This document shows positions 1 to 8,531 of a stretch of 64,000 bases of DNA, piece after piece (the stretch's first letter is position 1; every line of letters begins with the position of its first letter). Source of the stretch: Amycolatopsis acididurans (GTDB taxonomy: Bacteria > Actinomycetota > Actinomycetes > Mycobacteriales > Pseudonocardiaceae); the NCBI RefSeq assembly GCF_012328925.1, contig NZ_JAAXLS010000006.1, positions 62,001 to 126,000 of the forward strand, in the 5' to 3' direction. The notes beneath the pieces were generated by a model. The model saw nothing but the letters and a program-made list of their open reading frames with translations, was not told the origin of the DNA and did not search any database. The position numbers and the translations under genes are program-made.

Positions 1-63
1 AAAACAATCTGGTTCTGTACGTTTCGGGTATGTCGCCGCCGCGAGACGGGGCACGCCGGGGGA

Positions 64-104
64 GGGAGAACAGCGATCCGGGGATGGTGAACCGCTGTTC
101 TCCC
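64..104 (-). terminator. Hairpin terminator behind the gamma-glutamyltransferase gene
   Basis: A perfect 12-bp inverted repeat (arms 64-75 and 93-104, 17-nt loop) lies 13 bp beyond the stop codon of the minus-strand gamma-glutamyltransferase gene. The position and stem strength fit a transcription terminator. There is no clear T-tract, which is common in high-GC actinobacteria. Bases 1-63 hold nothing I can assign. Confidence 0.6.
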
Positions 105-117
105 GCCACCGGCCGGG

Positions 118-1902
118 TCACCGGCCGGACGCGTATCCCTGCATGCCGCGGGGGTTGGCGGCCGCGGACAGCACGCCGGTCTCCGGATCCCGCGCCACCG
201 CGCACAACCGGCCCTCCGACCACGGCCCACCGACGGTAACCCGATGTCCCCGGCGGCGCAGCCCGGCGATGACGTCCTCGCCGATCCGCGATTCCACGGT
301 CACCTCACCCGGCGCCATCACCCGCGGATAGAACGACCCCGGGAAGCTGTCGTGGTGCCAGTTCGGCGCGTCGATCGCCCCCTGCAGATCCAGCCCGCCG
401 CGCACCTTCGCCCGCAGCGCGACGGCGAGGAAGAAGTGGAAGTTCCACTGGTCCTGCTGGTCACCGCCCGGTGTCCCGAACGCCAGCACCGGCTGCCCGT
501 CGCGCAGTGCCATCGACGGGGTGAGTGTCGTCCGTGGACGTTTGCCCGGTGTCAGCGAGTTCGGCAGTCCCGGTTCCAGCCAGGCCATCTGTAATCGCGT
601 GCCCAGCGGGAAACCGAGCTCCGGCACCACCGGATTCGACTGCAGCCAGCCGCCGCTCGGTGTCGCCGCGACCAGGTTTCCCCACCGGTCGGCGACATCG
701 AGATGGCAGGTGTCGCCGCGGGTCGCGCCGTCCTTGGCGACCGTCGGTTCGCCCGCGCCCGCCGGCACGTCCACCGTACCGCCTGAGGCGACGAACGTGG
801 CGTGTTCGCTCAGTCGCGGCGCCCGGCCGTCCGGACTTCCCGGCCGCAGTTCGCACGAGGCGTCCCGGCCGATCAGCGCACGGCGGGTTTCGTTGTAGGG
901 CCGGGAAAGCAGCGTGTCCAGCGACACCTCGGCGCAGTCGCCGTACCAGGCCTCGCGGTCGGCGAAGGCGAGCTTCGAGCCCTCGATCAGCGTGTGGTGG
1001 TACTCCGGCGTGCCGTACTCCAGCTCCTCCGGCAACAGCGCGAGTTGTTGCGCGAACACCGGTCCCTGGCTCCACAGTCCCGGTTTCGCGATCGTCCAGC
1101 CGTTCCAGTCGTAGGTGACCGGGTCCTCGTAGGATGCGGAGAAGTTCACGAGGTCGTCACCGGTCAGCGTGCCCGCGTGCCGATCGCCGGAGGTGTCCAT
1201 TGTGGATCGCGCGGCCGACCCGGCCAGCGCCGCACCGATGAAGCCCTCGCGCCAGACCCGGCGGGCGGCCTCGATCTGTTGTTCCCGGCCGGATCCGGCC
1301 GCCTCGGCTTCGGCGATCAGGCGCTGCCAGGTCCTGGCGAGTGCGGGATTTTTCAGCAGCTCGCCGGGCGCGGGCGCGTTGCCGCCGGGCAGGTAGATCT
1401 CGGCCGAGGTGGTCCACTCGGTCTCGAACAGCTCCCGCACCGTTTCGACGGTCTCGCCGATCCGCTCCACCGCGGGATGGCCGCGCTCGGCGTACCCGAT
1501 CGCGTAGGACAGCACGTCGGCGAGCCGTTTGGTGCCGTGGTCGCGCAACAACGTCATCCACGCGTCGAACGCGCCGGGCACGGCGGCGGCCAGCGGGCCG
1601 GTACCGGGCACCAGGTCAAGACCCAGCGAGAGGTAGTGCTCGATCGTCGCACCGGCCGGGGCCGGGCCTTGTCCACAAAGGATTTCCGGCGCCCGCCCGG
1701 CGGGCGCGAGAATGATCGGCACCTCGCCGCCGGGACCGTTGAGGTGTGGTTCGACCACGTGCAGCACGAAGGCGGCCGCGACCGCCGCGTCGAAAGCGTT
1801 GCCGTCGTCCTCGAGCACCGCCATCGCCGTGGCCGAGGCGAGCCAGTGCGTGGACGACGCCATCCCGAACGTGCCCTGCAGGGTCGGTCGCGTCGTGATC
1901 AC
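118..1902 (-). CDS. Gamma-glutamyltransferase family protein (Ntn hydrolase)
   Basis: A 594-residue protein of the gamma-glutamyltranspeptidase family, whose members cleave or transfer gamma-glutamyl groups, for example from glutathione. The nucleophile region reads GDTCHLDVADRWGN, with the conserved Thr near residue 398 that would become the N-terminus of the small subunit after autoprocessing; a glycine-rich PGGDQQD stretch follows later. I chose the GTG at 1902 because the homologous region begins at ITTRPTLQGTFGM; an upstream ATG would add 18 residues with no similarity. I see no signal peptide, so it may be cytoplasmic, unlike the secreted classical enzyme. Actinomycetes of this kind usually use mycothiol rather than glutathione, so the true substrate is open. 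It is divergent from a LysR regulator 71 bp away, which may control it. Confidence 0.88.
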   Translation of the reverse strand: MITTRPTLQGTFGMASSTHWLASATAMAVLEDDGNAFDAAVAAAFVLHVVEPHLNGPGGEVPIILAPAGRAPEILCGQGPAPAGATIEHYLSLGLDLVPGTGPLAAAVPGAFDAWMTLLRDHGTKRLADVLSYAIGYAERGHPAVERIGETVETVRELFETEWTTSAEIYLPGGNAPAPGELLKNPALARTWQRLIAEAEAAGSGREQQIEAARRVWREGFIGAALAGSAARSTMDTSGDRHAGTLTGDDLVNFSASYEDPVTYDWNGWTIAKPGLWSQGPVFAQQLALLPEELEYGTPEYHHTLIEGSKLAFADREAWYGDCAEVSLDTLLSRPYNETRRALIGRDASCELRPGSPDGRAPRLSEHATFVASGGTVDVPAGAGEPTVAKDGATRGDTCHLDVADRWGNLVAATPSGGWLQSNPVVPELGFPLGTRLQMAWLEPGLPNSLTPGKRPRTTLTPSMALRDGQPVLAFGTPGGDQQDQWNFHFFLAVALRAKVRGGLDLQGAIDAPNWHHDSFPGSFYPRVMAPGEVTVESRIGEDVIAGLRRRGHRVTVGGPWSEGRLCAVARDPETGVLSAAANPRGMQGYASGR

Positions 1903-1960
1903 GCGTGGAGTATCGCTCCGGACGCCGCGGCACGTCCAAGACATCCGTGACACCACTTCG

Positions 1961-1975
1961 ATAGCGTTCGGCTAT
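1961..1975 (+). promoter_or_regulatory. Candidate LysR-type T-N11-A box
   Basis: The dyad ATAGC-N5-GCTAT contains a T-N11-A core (1962-1974), the minimal motif of LysR-type regulators, and overlaps the ATG of the adjacent lysR gene. It lies in the 71-bp divergent region shared with the gamma-glutamyltransferase gene, so it may serve autoregulation. The motif is short and could be chance. Confidence 0.35.
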
Positions 1976-2867
1976 GGAACGCAGGCAGCTGGAGTACTTC
2001 GTCGCGATCGTCGAGCACGGCGGCTTCACCAACGCGGCGCGGGCCCTGCGGGTCGCGCAGCCGTCGCTGTCGCGCGCGATCGGGAAGCTCGAACGCGATC
2101 TCGGCGTGGCGCTGTTCCACCGGATCGGCCGCAACGCCGTGCTCAGCAACGCGGGCGAACTGCTCGCCGACCGTGCCCGGCTGGTGCTGCGCGACCTCGA
2201 CGCGCTGCGGGCCGCCGCACAGACCGTCGGCGAGGGCGTCGCGGGACGGGTCGACGTCGCGGCGACCTCGTCGTCCGGGCTGGAGCCGGTCATCAGCGTC
2301 GTCGCGAAGCTGCGCCGGCGGTATCCGGGCGTCACGGTGAGTACCTCATCCGCGCTGTCGGCGGCCGAGGTGGCCGCGATGGTGCTGCGCGGGCGGTGCG
2401 AGGCCGGGGTGTGCGGCAGCGCGGAGCGGCCCGCCGGCCAGGGTCTTGTCGCCCACCACCTGCGGGACGAGGAGTTCCTGCTGGTCGCGCCGCCCGGCAG
2501 CGGGGCGGGCACTGCTGACACGATCCGGCCCACCGATCTGCGCGGCATGAGTTTCGTGGTCACGCGGCCCACGACGGCGGTGCGGACGCGGTTCGACCGG
2601 CTCGCCGCGACCGTTGGCGATCTCCACGTCGCCGCCGAGGTGGGGGACCGCGGCGTGCTGCTGCCGATGGTGCTGCGCGGCATCGGGGCCGCGCTGATGC
2701 CCGACGGCTGGGAGGAGCTGGCCCGCCGGGCGGGCGCCGAGGTGTACCGATTCGACCCGCCGGAGCGATTGCCGCAGTGGCTGGTGTACCGGAGCGGGCC
2801 GATCACCGCGGCGACACAGGCGTTCGTGGACACGACGCTCGCACACGCGGTCACGCAGCGCAGCTGA
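1974..2867 (+). CDS. LysR family transcriptional regulator
   Basis: A 297-residue LysR-type regulator of normal family length. The N-terminal winged helix-turn-helix covers residues 1-60 (MERRQLEYFVAIVEHGGFTN, then VAQPSLSRAIGKLERDLG), followed by a linker helix and a periplasmic-binding-like effector domain from about residue 90. It is divergent from the gamma-glutamyltransferase gene, the usual arrangement for a LysR protein and its target. A bulged hairpin terminator follows immediately. The effector cannot be told from sequence. Confidence 0.93.
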   Translation: MERRQLEYFVAIVEHGGFTNAARALRVAQPSLSRAIGKLERDLGVALFHRIGRNAVLSNAGELLADRARLVLRDLDALRAAAQTVGEGVAGRVDVAATSSSGLEPVISVVAKLRRRYPGVTVSTSSALSAAEVAAMVLRGRCEAGVCGSAERPAGQGLVAHHLRDEEFLLVAPPGSGAGTADTIRPTDLRGMSFVVTRPTTAVRTRFDRLAATVGDLHVAAEVGDRGVLLPMVLRGIGAALMPDGWEELARRAGAEVYRFDPPERLPQWLVYRSGPITAATQAFVDTTLAHAVTQRS

Positions 2868-2872
2868 TCGCC

Positions 2873-2909
2873 GGTCCGGGTTCGTGACCGGCACGAACCG
2901 GACCTTTGT
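2873..2909 (+). terminator. Rho-independent terminator after lysR
   Basis: Arms at 2873-2886 and 2892-2904 form a 13-bp GC-rich stem with one bulged G and a short loop, followed by TTTGTT. It lies 6 bp after the lysR stop and isolates lysR from the downstream sugar transporter operon. Confidence 0.75.
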
Positions 2910-2959
2910 TACCTGTTCGTGAACATGAAGGGCCTTCCGTTCGACCTCGATCCGGAAGT

Positions 2960-3001
2960 ATGTTGTCGCGCACAACATTCGAATGTTGCCGACCACAACA
3001 T
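2960..3001 (+). promoter_or_regulatory. Tandem 19-bp operators upstream of xylF
   Basis: Two copies of ATGTTG-N7-CAACAT lie at 2960-2978 and 2983-3001, 23 bp centre to centre (about two helical turns). The facing inner halves also form a perfect 16-bp palindrome at 2973-2988. They end 19 bp before the xylF start and overlap a possible -10 (TATGTT at 2959-2964). The likely binder is the ROK repressor encoded downstream in the same cluster, since ROK repressors bind such dyads in front of sugar operons; that link is inferred. Confidence 0.75.
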
Positions 3002-3020
3002 TTCCTCTCAAGGGGACGCA

Positions 3021-4142
3021 ATGAAGCGCAAAAGGACCCTTGCCCTGCTCGCGGCAGGCGCCGGCGCGACGCTGGTGCTCACCGCGTGCGGGGCCAACAG
3101 CTCGAACAACTCGAGCGGCAGCCAGCCCGCCGGTTCGGGCGGTGGCGGCCCGAAGGTCGGCGTGATCCTCCCGGAGACCGCGACCTCGGCCCGCTGGGCC
3201 GGTTTCGACCAGCCGATGCTGCAGGCCGCGCTGACCAAGGCCGGCCTCGATCCGATCATCGAGAACGCCCAGGGCGACAACCAGAAGTTCTCGCAGTACG
3301 CCGACAGCATGCTCAGCCAGGGCGTGAAGGTGCTGATCATCGCCGCGCCCAGCGGCGACGTCGGCGCGACCGTGGAACGCAAGGCCAAGCAGCAGGGCGT
3401 CCCGGTCATCGACTACGACCGGCTCAACCTCGGCGGCAGCGCCGACTACTACGTCAGCTTCGACAACGTCCGCGTCGGCGAGCTGCAGGGCACCTCGCTC
3501 AAGGAGGCGCTGGCGGGCAAGCAGGGCGCCCAGGTCATCGAGGTCGAGGGCTCGCCCACCGACAACAACGCGACCCTGTTCCACAACGGGCAGGAAAACG
3601 TCGTCAAGCCGCTGTACGACTCGGGCGCGCTCAAGCTGGTCGCCAGCCAGGCGATCGACGGCTGGGACAACGCGCTGGGCGGCAACCGCTTCGAGCAGAT
3701 GCTTTCGGCCAACGGCGGCAAGGTGGACGGCGTGCTCGCGGCCAACGACGGCCTCGCCGGCGCCATCATCACCGTGCTGCAGAAGAACGGCCTCGCCGGC
3801 AAGGTCCCGGTCACCGGGCAGGACGCCAGCGCCGCCGGTCTCAAGGCCATCCTGCAGGGCACCCAGTACTCGACCGTTTTCAAGCCGATCCAGCAGGAGG
3901 CCGACGCTACCGCGCAACTGGCCGCCGCGCTGGTCAAGGGCGACACCGCGGGCGCCGACAAAATCGCGACCGCGACCTCGAAGGACCCGACGGGCAACCG
4001 CGACGTCAAGTCCGTGCTGCTGACCCCGCAGCCGATCACCAAGAACCAGGTCAAGACCGTCGTCGACCAGGGCTACGTCAAGGCGAGTGAGATCTGCACC
4101 GACACCGCCGCGCCGGTGTGCGCCCAGCTCGGCATTTCCTGA
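3021..4142 (+). CDS. xylF: D-xylose-type ABC transporter substrate-binding lipoprotein
   Basis: A 373-residue extracellular sugar-binding lipoprotein. Residues 1-22 are a lipoprotein signal peptide (KRKR, hydrophobic core, lipobox LTAC with Cys23 as the lipidated residue), followed by a Ser/Asn/Gly-rich linker. The mature part is a type I periplasmic-binding fold; YDRLNLGG and YYVSFDNVRVGELQG are typical of XylF xylose-binding proteins. The ATG at 3021 follows an AGGGG ribosome site; an earlier in-frame ATG would add 34 residues before the signal peptide. It is the first gene of a binding protein-ATPase-permease-ROK cluster resembling the xylFGH/rok7B7 locus of Streptomyces. Xylose is the best guess for the ligand; related pentoses are possible. 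Confidence 0.9.
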   Translation: MKRKRTLALLAAGAGATLVLTACGANSSNNSSGSQPAGSGGGGPKVGVILPETATSARWAGFDQPMLQAALTKAGLDPIIENAQGDNQKFSQYADSMLSQGVKVLIIAAPSGDVGATVERKAKQQGVPVIDYDRLNLGGSADYYVSFDNVRVGELQGTSLKEALAGKQGAQVIEVEGSPTDNNATLFHNGQENVVKPLYDSGALKLVASQAIDGWDNALGGNRFEQMLSANGGKVDGVLAANDGLAGAIITVLQKNGLAGKVPVTGQDASAAGLKAILQGTQYSTVFKPIQQEADATAQLAAALVKGDTAGADKIATATSKDPTGNRDVKSVLLTPQPITKNQVKTVVDQGYVKASEICTDTAAPVCAQLGIS

Positions 4143-4153
4143 CAGATCCCCTT

Positions 4154-4191
4154 GTGCTGCCGCGGGAAGGCCATACTTCTCGCGGCAGCAC
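4154..4191 (+). promoter_or_regulatory. Intercistronic hairpin between xylF and xylG
   Basis: A perfect 11-bp inverted repeat (GTGCTGCCGCG at 4154-4164, complement at 4181-4191, 16-nt loop) lies between the binding-protein and ATPase genes. Such hairpins commonly end or protect part of the transcript so that the binding protein is made in excess over the membrane components. There is no T-run, so partial termination or 3'-end stabilisation is inferred. Confidence 0.6.
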
Positions 4192-4216
4192 TTCCCAACG
4201 ATGTGGAGGTACCGCG

Positions 4217-4990
4217 GTGAACGAGCCGATCCTCGCGCTGCGCGGTGTGAACAAGAGCTTCGGCCCGGTCCACGTCCTGCACGACGTGGACCTCTCGGTG
4301 CGGCCGGGAGAGGTGACCGCGCTCGTCGGCGACAACGGCGCCGGGAAATCGACGCTGGTGAAGTGCATCGCCGGCATTCACGGGGCGGACAGCGGCGAGA
4401 TCCTCTTCGAGGGCGAGCCGGTGCACATCCACAATCCCCGTGAGGCCGCGGCGCTCGGGATCGAGGTCGTCTACCAGGATCTCGCGCTGGCCGACAACCT
4501 GGACATCGTCCAGAACATGTTCCTCGGCAGGGAGAAGACCAGCGCCGGCCTGCTGGACGAGGCCTCGATGGAACTGGCCGCCCGCAAGACGCTGGCGTCG
4601 CTGTCGGTGCGCACCGTGAAGTCCGTGCGCACGCCGGTGTCCGCGCTCTCCGGCGGGCAGCGGCAGACCGTGGCCATCGCCAAGGCGGTGCTGTGGAACA
4701 GCAAGGTGGTGCTGCTCGACGAGCCCACCGCCGCGCTCGGTGTCGCGCAGACCCGCCAGGTGCTCGACCTGGTGCGGCGCCTGGCCGAACAGGGCCTCGG
4801 CGTCGTGCTGATCAGCCACAACATGAACGACGTCTTCGAGGTCGCCGACCGGATCGCGGTCCTCTACCTGGGCAGGCTCGCCGCCGACGTGGCGGCCAAG
4901 GAAGTCACCAACAACCAGGTGGTCGAACTGATCACCGCGGGCAGGTCCGGCGATCTCGGACTGGCACGGCCCGAAGTCGCGGCGGTTTAG
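4217..4990 (+). CDS. xylG: Xylose-type ABC transporter ATP-binding protein
   Basis: A 257-residue single-domain ABC ATPase. Walker A is GDNGAGKST (residues 38-46), the signature LSGGQ is at 144-148, and Walker B ends [10 protein letters not shown] with Asp168-Glu169. E. coli XylG has two fused ATPase domains of about 500 residues; this is the single-domain form, as in Streptomyces XylG and in FrcA, so it probably works as a homodimer. The GTG start at 4217 is supported by GGAGGT seven bases upstream and by the alignment starting at NEPILALRGV. It acts at the inner face of the membrane with the downstream permease. Confidence 0.9.
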   Translation: MNEPILALRGVNKSFGPVHVLHDVDLSVRPGEVTALVGDNGAGKSTLVKCIAGIHGADSGEILFEGEPVHIHNPREAAALGIEVVYQDLALADNLDIVQNMFLGREKTSAGLLDEASMELAARKTLASLSVRTVKSVRTPVSALSGGQRQTVAIAKAVLWNSKVVLLDEPTAALGVAQTRQVLDLVRRLAEQGLGVVLISHNMNDVFEVADRIAVLYLGRLAADVAAKEVTNNQVVELITAGRSGDLGLARPEVAAV

Positions 4991-4998
4991 GAAAGAAC

Positions 4999-6420
4999 AT
5001 GACAGAGACCCCCCTCAAGCAACCCGCCTCCGATGCCGCGATCACCGACTTCGGCATCGACACCACGTCGCGCACCACGAGCGAGGCGATCGGCGACTAC
5101 TTCCGGCGGCTGCGCGGCGGCGAACTCGGCGCCCTGCCTGCCCTGCTCGGCCTGCTCGTGCTGGTACTCGTGTTCACCGGCCTGTCGGATTCGTTCCTGA
5201 CACTGAACAACATCGCGAACCTGTTCGCGCAGGGCGGCGGCCAGACCATCATCGCGATGGGCATCGTGCCGGTGCTGCTGCTCGGCGAGATCGACCTGTC
5301 CGCGGGCACCGCCTCCGGTGTGGCGGCCTCGGTGCTGGCACTGCACTTCACCCAGCACGGCAACCTGCTCGGCGCCATGGGCAGCACGATGTTCTACGGC
5401 TTCGTGGTCGGTTCCGTGGTCGCGATCGTGCTGTGCGTGCTGATGCGGATCTGGATCGGCGCGGGCCTGGCCGCGATCGCCGCGCTGATCTTTCTGCTCG
5501 GCATTCCGGCCAACCCGTGGGTGGAGATGCTGCTGGCGGTCTGCGTCGGCGCGGTCATCGGTTCACTCACCGGCGCGCTGGTGTCCAAGATCGGCATCCC
5601 GGCGTTCGTGGTGACGTTGGCGTTGTTCATCGCGTGGTACGGCGTGGTGCTGGCACTCGTCGGCCAGGGCGGCACGATCCCGATCCGGGACAGCAACGTG
5701 CTCTTCGAGGTCGCCAACGGCAACCTCAACGTGCTCGGCAGCTGGATACTGTTCGTCGTCGCGGGCGGCGGGTACGCGGCGGTCGTGCTGTTCCGGCACT
5801 ACTCCCGGCTGCGGCACGGCCTGGTCGCACAGCCCACGACGCTGATCGTGATCAAGGCCGGTGCGGTCGTCGTGCTCGGCGCGGTGGCCACGTACCTGCT
5901 CAACCTCAACCGCTCGCCGAACCCGAACCTCACCACGATCCAGGGCGTGCCCTACGTCATCCCGATCATCCTGGTGCTGCTGGTCGTGGGCACGTTCGTG
6001 CTCGACCGCACGCGCTACGGGCGGCACGTGTACGCGGTGGGCGGCAACAAGGAGGCCGCGCGCCGCGCCGGTGTGAAGGTCGACAAGATCCGGATGAGCG
6101 TGTTCGTGATCTGCTCGTCGGTCGCGGCGATCGGCGCGATCGTCTACAGCTCCAAGGTGGGCTCGGTGGACGGCAACGCGGGCAACGGCAACACGCTGCT
6201 GTTCGCGGTGGGTGCCGCGGTGATCGGTGGTACCTCGCTGTTCGGTGGCCGTGGCCGTATCCGCGACGCCGTCATCGGTGGTCTCGTGCTCGCGACCGTC
6301 CAGAATGGTCTCGGGCTGCTGGGGTACCAGGCGGACACCGTTAACATCATCACCGGCCTGGTGCTGCTGATCGCGGCTACTGTGGACGCGTTGTCGCGCA
6401 AGCGCGCGGCGGCGCGCTGA
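4999..6420 (+). CDS. xylH: Xylose-type ABC transporter permease
   Basis: A 473-residue polytopic membrane protein of the BPD_transp_2 (ribose/xylose permease) family. A hydrophilic N-terminus of about 45 residues precedes some ten hydrophobic segments. The EIDLSAG motif near residue 100 and the late GGxSLFGGRG/G-rich loop are typical of CUT2 permeases, and ARRAGVKVDKIRM is the usual cytoplasmic loop. It is slightly longer than E. coli XylH, mainly through inserted hydrophobic stretches around residues 140-180. It starts 8 bp after xylG and forms the channel of the transporter. Confidence 0.9.
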   Translation: MTETPLKQPASDAAITDFGIDTTSRTTSEAIGDYFRRLRGGELGALPALLGLLVLVLVFTGLSDSFLTLNNIANLFAQGGGQTIIAMGIVPVLLLGEIDLSAGTASGVAASVLALHFTQHGNLLGAMGSTMFYGFVVGSVVAIVLCVLMRIWIGAGLAAIAALIFLLGIPANPWVEMLLAVCVGAVIGSLTGALVSKIGIPAFVVTLALFIAWYGVVLALVGQGGTIPIRDSNVLFEVANGNLNVLGSWILFVVAGGGYAAVVLFRHYSRLRHGLVAQPTTLIVIKAGAVVVLGAVATYLLNLNRSPNPNLTTIQGVPYVIPIILVLLVVGTFVLDRTRYGRHVYAVGGNKEAARRAGVKVDKIRMSVFVICSSVAAIGAIVYSSKVGSVDGNAGNGNTLLFAVGAAVIGGTSLFGGRGRIRDAVIGGLVLATVQNGLGLLGYQADTVNIITGLVLLIAATVDALSRKRAAAR

Positions 6421-6466
6421 CGGTGATCAGGACAGCGGGAGACGTACCAGTAGCGGGGAAGCCGAG

Positions 6467-7648
6467 GTGACGAGCACACCCACCGCCGGGACACGCCCGG
6501 ACGACGTTCGTCGCCACAATCGCGCGGCACTGCTGCGCCGGTTGCATGTGGACGGCCCGGCGACGAGGGCCAAACTGGCCACGGCGCTGGGCCTCAACCG
6601 CAGCACCATCAAGGCGCTTGTGGACGGTCTCGCCGAAGACGGCGTGGTCGAGGAACGGGTGCCCGCCCAGCGCAGCGGGGCGGGCCGCCCGTCGCTGCTG
6701 GTGCTGCCGCAGCCACAAGCCGCGGTGGTGCTGGCGATCGACATCCGCGTCGACCGGGCCGCGATGGCGCTGGTCGGTATCGGCGGGCAGATCCTCGGCC
6801 GGGACAGCTGGCGCGTGCGTGAGGAAAAGCGGCGCGAACCGCGTGAGGTCTTCACCAAGATCATGGACTGTTACGGGCCATTGATCGCGGAAGAGGACGC
6901 CAGCCCGGTCGCGGTCGGCGTGTCGGTGCCCGGTGTGGTGCGGCACGCGGACGGTTTCGTGCACGAGGCACCGAACCTGCACTGGAGCGACGTGCCGCTG
7001 GGAGCCTGGTTGTCGCACGCGCTGAAACTGCCCGTGCACATGGGCAACGACGGCGAACTGGGTGCGCTGGCCGAACACCTGCGCGGCGCGGCGCGTGCCG
7101 TGGACGACATGGTCTACGTCAGCGCCGAGGTCGGAGTCGGCGGAGGCGTGATCTCCAACGGCGTTTCGTTGCGCGGGGCGGGCGGGCACCACATCGGCGA
7201 GGTCGGGCACATGGTCGTGCGGCCCGGCGGGCGGCAGTGTTACTGCGGTTCGAAGGGCTGCTGGGAGACCGAGGTCGGGGAGAGCGCGCTGTGCCGGGCG
7301 CTGGGCTTGGAGGAGGACTCCCCGGTCGGCGCGATCGTCGCCGAGTTGCGTGCGCTGGCCGCCCGCGGCGAAGCGGAACTGGAACGGCTGGACGAGTTCA
7401 CCGAATGGCTCGCGCTCGGGCTGGGCAACGTCGTGAACTTGCTGTGCCCGCAACTGGTCGTGCTGGGTGACTTGTTCACCGCGTTACCGGCGCCGGTCGT
7501 CGAACGAGTCGAACGCAAGGTCCGCGAAAGCAGCCTGGTGAGCCGGGCCCTGGGCGGAACCCGTGTGGTGACGTCGAAACTGGGCTCGGATGCGAACCTG
7601 CTGGGCGCGGCGGAGCTGGCGTTCGAAACCGTACTGGCGGGCTGGTAA
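6467..7648 (+). CDS. ROK family transcriptional repressor (XylR/Rok7B7-like)
   Basis: A 393-residue ROK-family regulator. The N-terminal winged helix (about residues 15-75, RRHNRAALLRRLHVDGPATRAKLA, then LNRSTIKALVDGLAEDGVV) is followed by an actin-like sugar kinase fold with the ROK zinc site: His248 and C258YCGSKGC265. The GTG start at 6467 gives the usual short N-terminus. It follows the permease by 46 bp. By analogy with Streptomyces Rok7B7 and Bacillus XylR it probably represses xylFGH through the two dyads before xylF and responds to a sugar; the effector is not shown by sequence. Confidence 0.88.
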   Translation: MTSTPTAGTRPDDVRRHNRAALLRRLHVDGPATRAKLATALGLNRSTIKALVDGLAEDGVVEERVPAQRSGAGRPSLLVLPQPQAAVVLAIDIRVDRAAMALVGIGGQILGRDSWRVREEKRREPREVFTKIMDCYGPLIAEEDASPVAVGVSVPGVVRHADGFVHEAPNLHWSDVPLGAWLSHALKLPVHMGNDGELGALAEHLRGAARAVDDMVYVSAEVGVGGGVISNGVSLRGAGGHHIGEVGHMVVRPGGRQCYCGSKGCWETEVGESALCRALGLEEDSPVGAIVAELRALAARGEAELERLDEFTEWLALGLGNVVNLLCPQLVVLGDLFTALPAPVVERVERKVRESSLVSRALGGTRVVTSKLGSDANLLGAAELAFETVLAGW

Positions 7649-7682
7649 GGGAAATTCTCGGCGTCTGAAGTGGACGGTGGGC

Positions 7683-8201
7683 TCAGGGCAGTCCCACGCG
7701 GTCGGGCACGGCGCGGGGCAGGCCGCGCAGCCACTCGTCGGGCGGGTCAGGCCACCAGCGGCCCGAAGGCAGCCGCGAGAGCGCACCGGCCACAGCGCCC
7801 GCCGTGGCCGCGCACGGGACCACCCGGCTCGGCGAAACTCCGGCGAGCACGCCGAGCCACCAGTGTTTTCTCGTCGGTGGCAGGGATTCCGGATCGAGCA
7901 CGACGTAGTAGTCGGGCAGCAGCGCCGCGCCCGAACGCAGCGCCGCGAGCGTGCTCTCGACCGCGACCTCCAGCGTGCCGGGCGTGGCGGCACCGTCGAA
8001 GTAGTCCGTCCATGCCGTCGCGAGGTCGGCCAGCGGGTCGGCGTCGTGCACGACATAGGCGGCGTGGGCCTGGGCGACGAGTTCGCTCGCGGACTTCTCG
8101 ACCGCGGCGGCGCGCACGTTCGCCAGCCCGTCCAGCCGCGGCAGGATCTCGGCGGCCCCGGCTCCGGCGACCACCACCACGGTGCTGCTCGGTCTTGGCA
8201 C
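7683..8201 (-). CDS. Conserved protein of unknown function
   Basis: A 172-residue soluble protein starting at GTG. The N-terminus (STVVVVAGAGAAEILPRLDGL) looks like the first beta-alpha unit of an alpha/beta fold, but no nucleotide-binding motif is complete. The C-terminal part is rich in Trp and Pro (GRWWPDPPDEWLRGLP). I do not recognise the family. It ends 34 bp from the convergent ROK gene and lies 20 bp downstream of a small cysteine-containing gene on the same strand, with which it may be co-transcribed. Confidence 0.65.
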   Translation of the reverse strand: MPRPSSTVVVVAGAGAAEILPRLDGLANVRAAAVEKSASELVAQAHAAYVVHDADPLADLATAWTDYFDGAATPGTLEVAVESTLAALRSGAALLPDYYVVLDPESLPPTRKHWWLGVLAGVSPSRVVPCAATAGAVAGALSRLPSGRWWPDPPDEWLRGLPRAVPDRVGLP

Positions 8202-8221
8202 GCCGCGATTCTAGTAGCGGT

Positions 8222-8407
8222 TCACAGTTCCAGTGTCGCTTCGGCGGCGCACGCCGCCCGGCACGGCCACGGCTGCCCGCAGGCCTGGCAGCGGGTGCCC
8301 GTGCGCAGGTGCCGCGCGAGAACCTCGACCGCGGCGTGTCGGTAGTGCTCGAGCCTCGAATCCCAGGTCTCGGGCTCGCTCGCTCGTGCGGAGATGTTGT
8401 CCGTCAT
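8222..8407 (-). CDS. Small cysteine-rich protein, possible zinc binder
   Basis: A 61-residue protein (start ATG 8407; an upstream in-frame GTG at 8416 adds three residues). It carries four cysteines in CQACGQPWPCRAAC, a spacing that suggests a single small zinc site. Similar short CxxC...C proteins are scattered in actinomycetes and I know no function for them. It is upstream of the 7683-8201 gene on the same strand and divergent from the DUF6098 gene. Confidence 0.6.
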   Translation of the reverse strand: MTDNISARASEPETWDSRLEHYRHAAVEVLARHLRTGTRCQACGQPWPCRAACAAEATLEL

Positions 8408-8531
8408 GGTGATCACGACCTTCCGGCACTTCCCATGTGGCTTCGGTTCGGGACGCCGCTACGACATGGTACGACCGGATCGTCGAAGGTGCCTGCGGTT
8501 AGCGGTGGCGTTTCGCGGGCATTTCGGTGAA

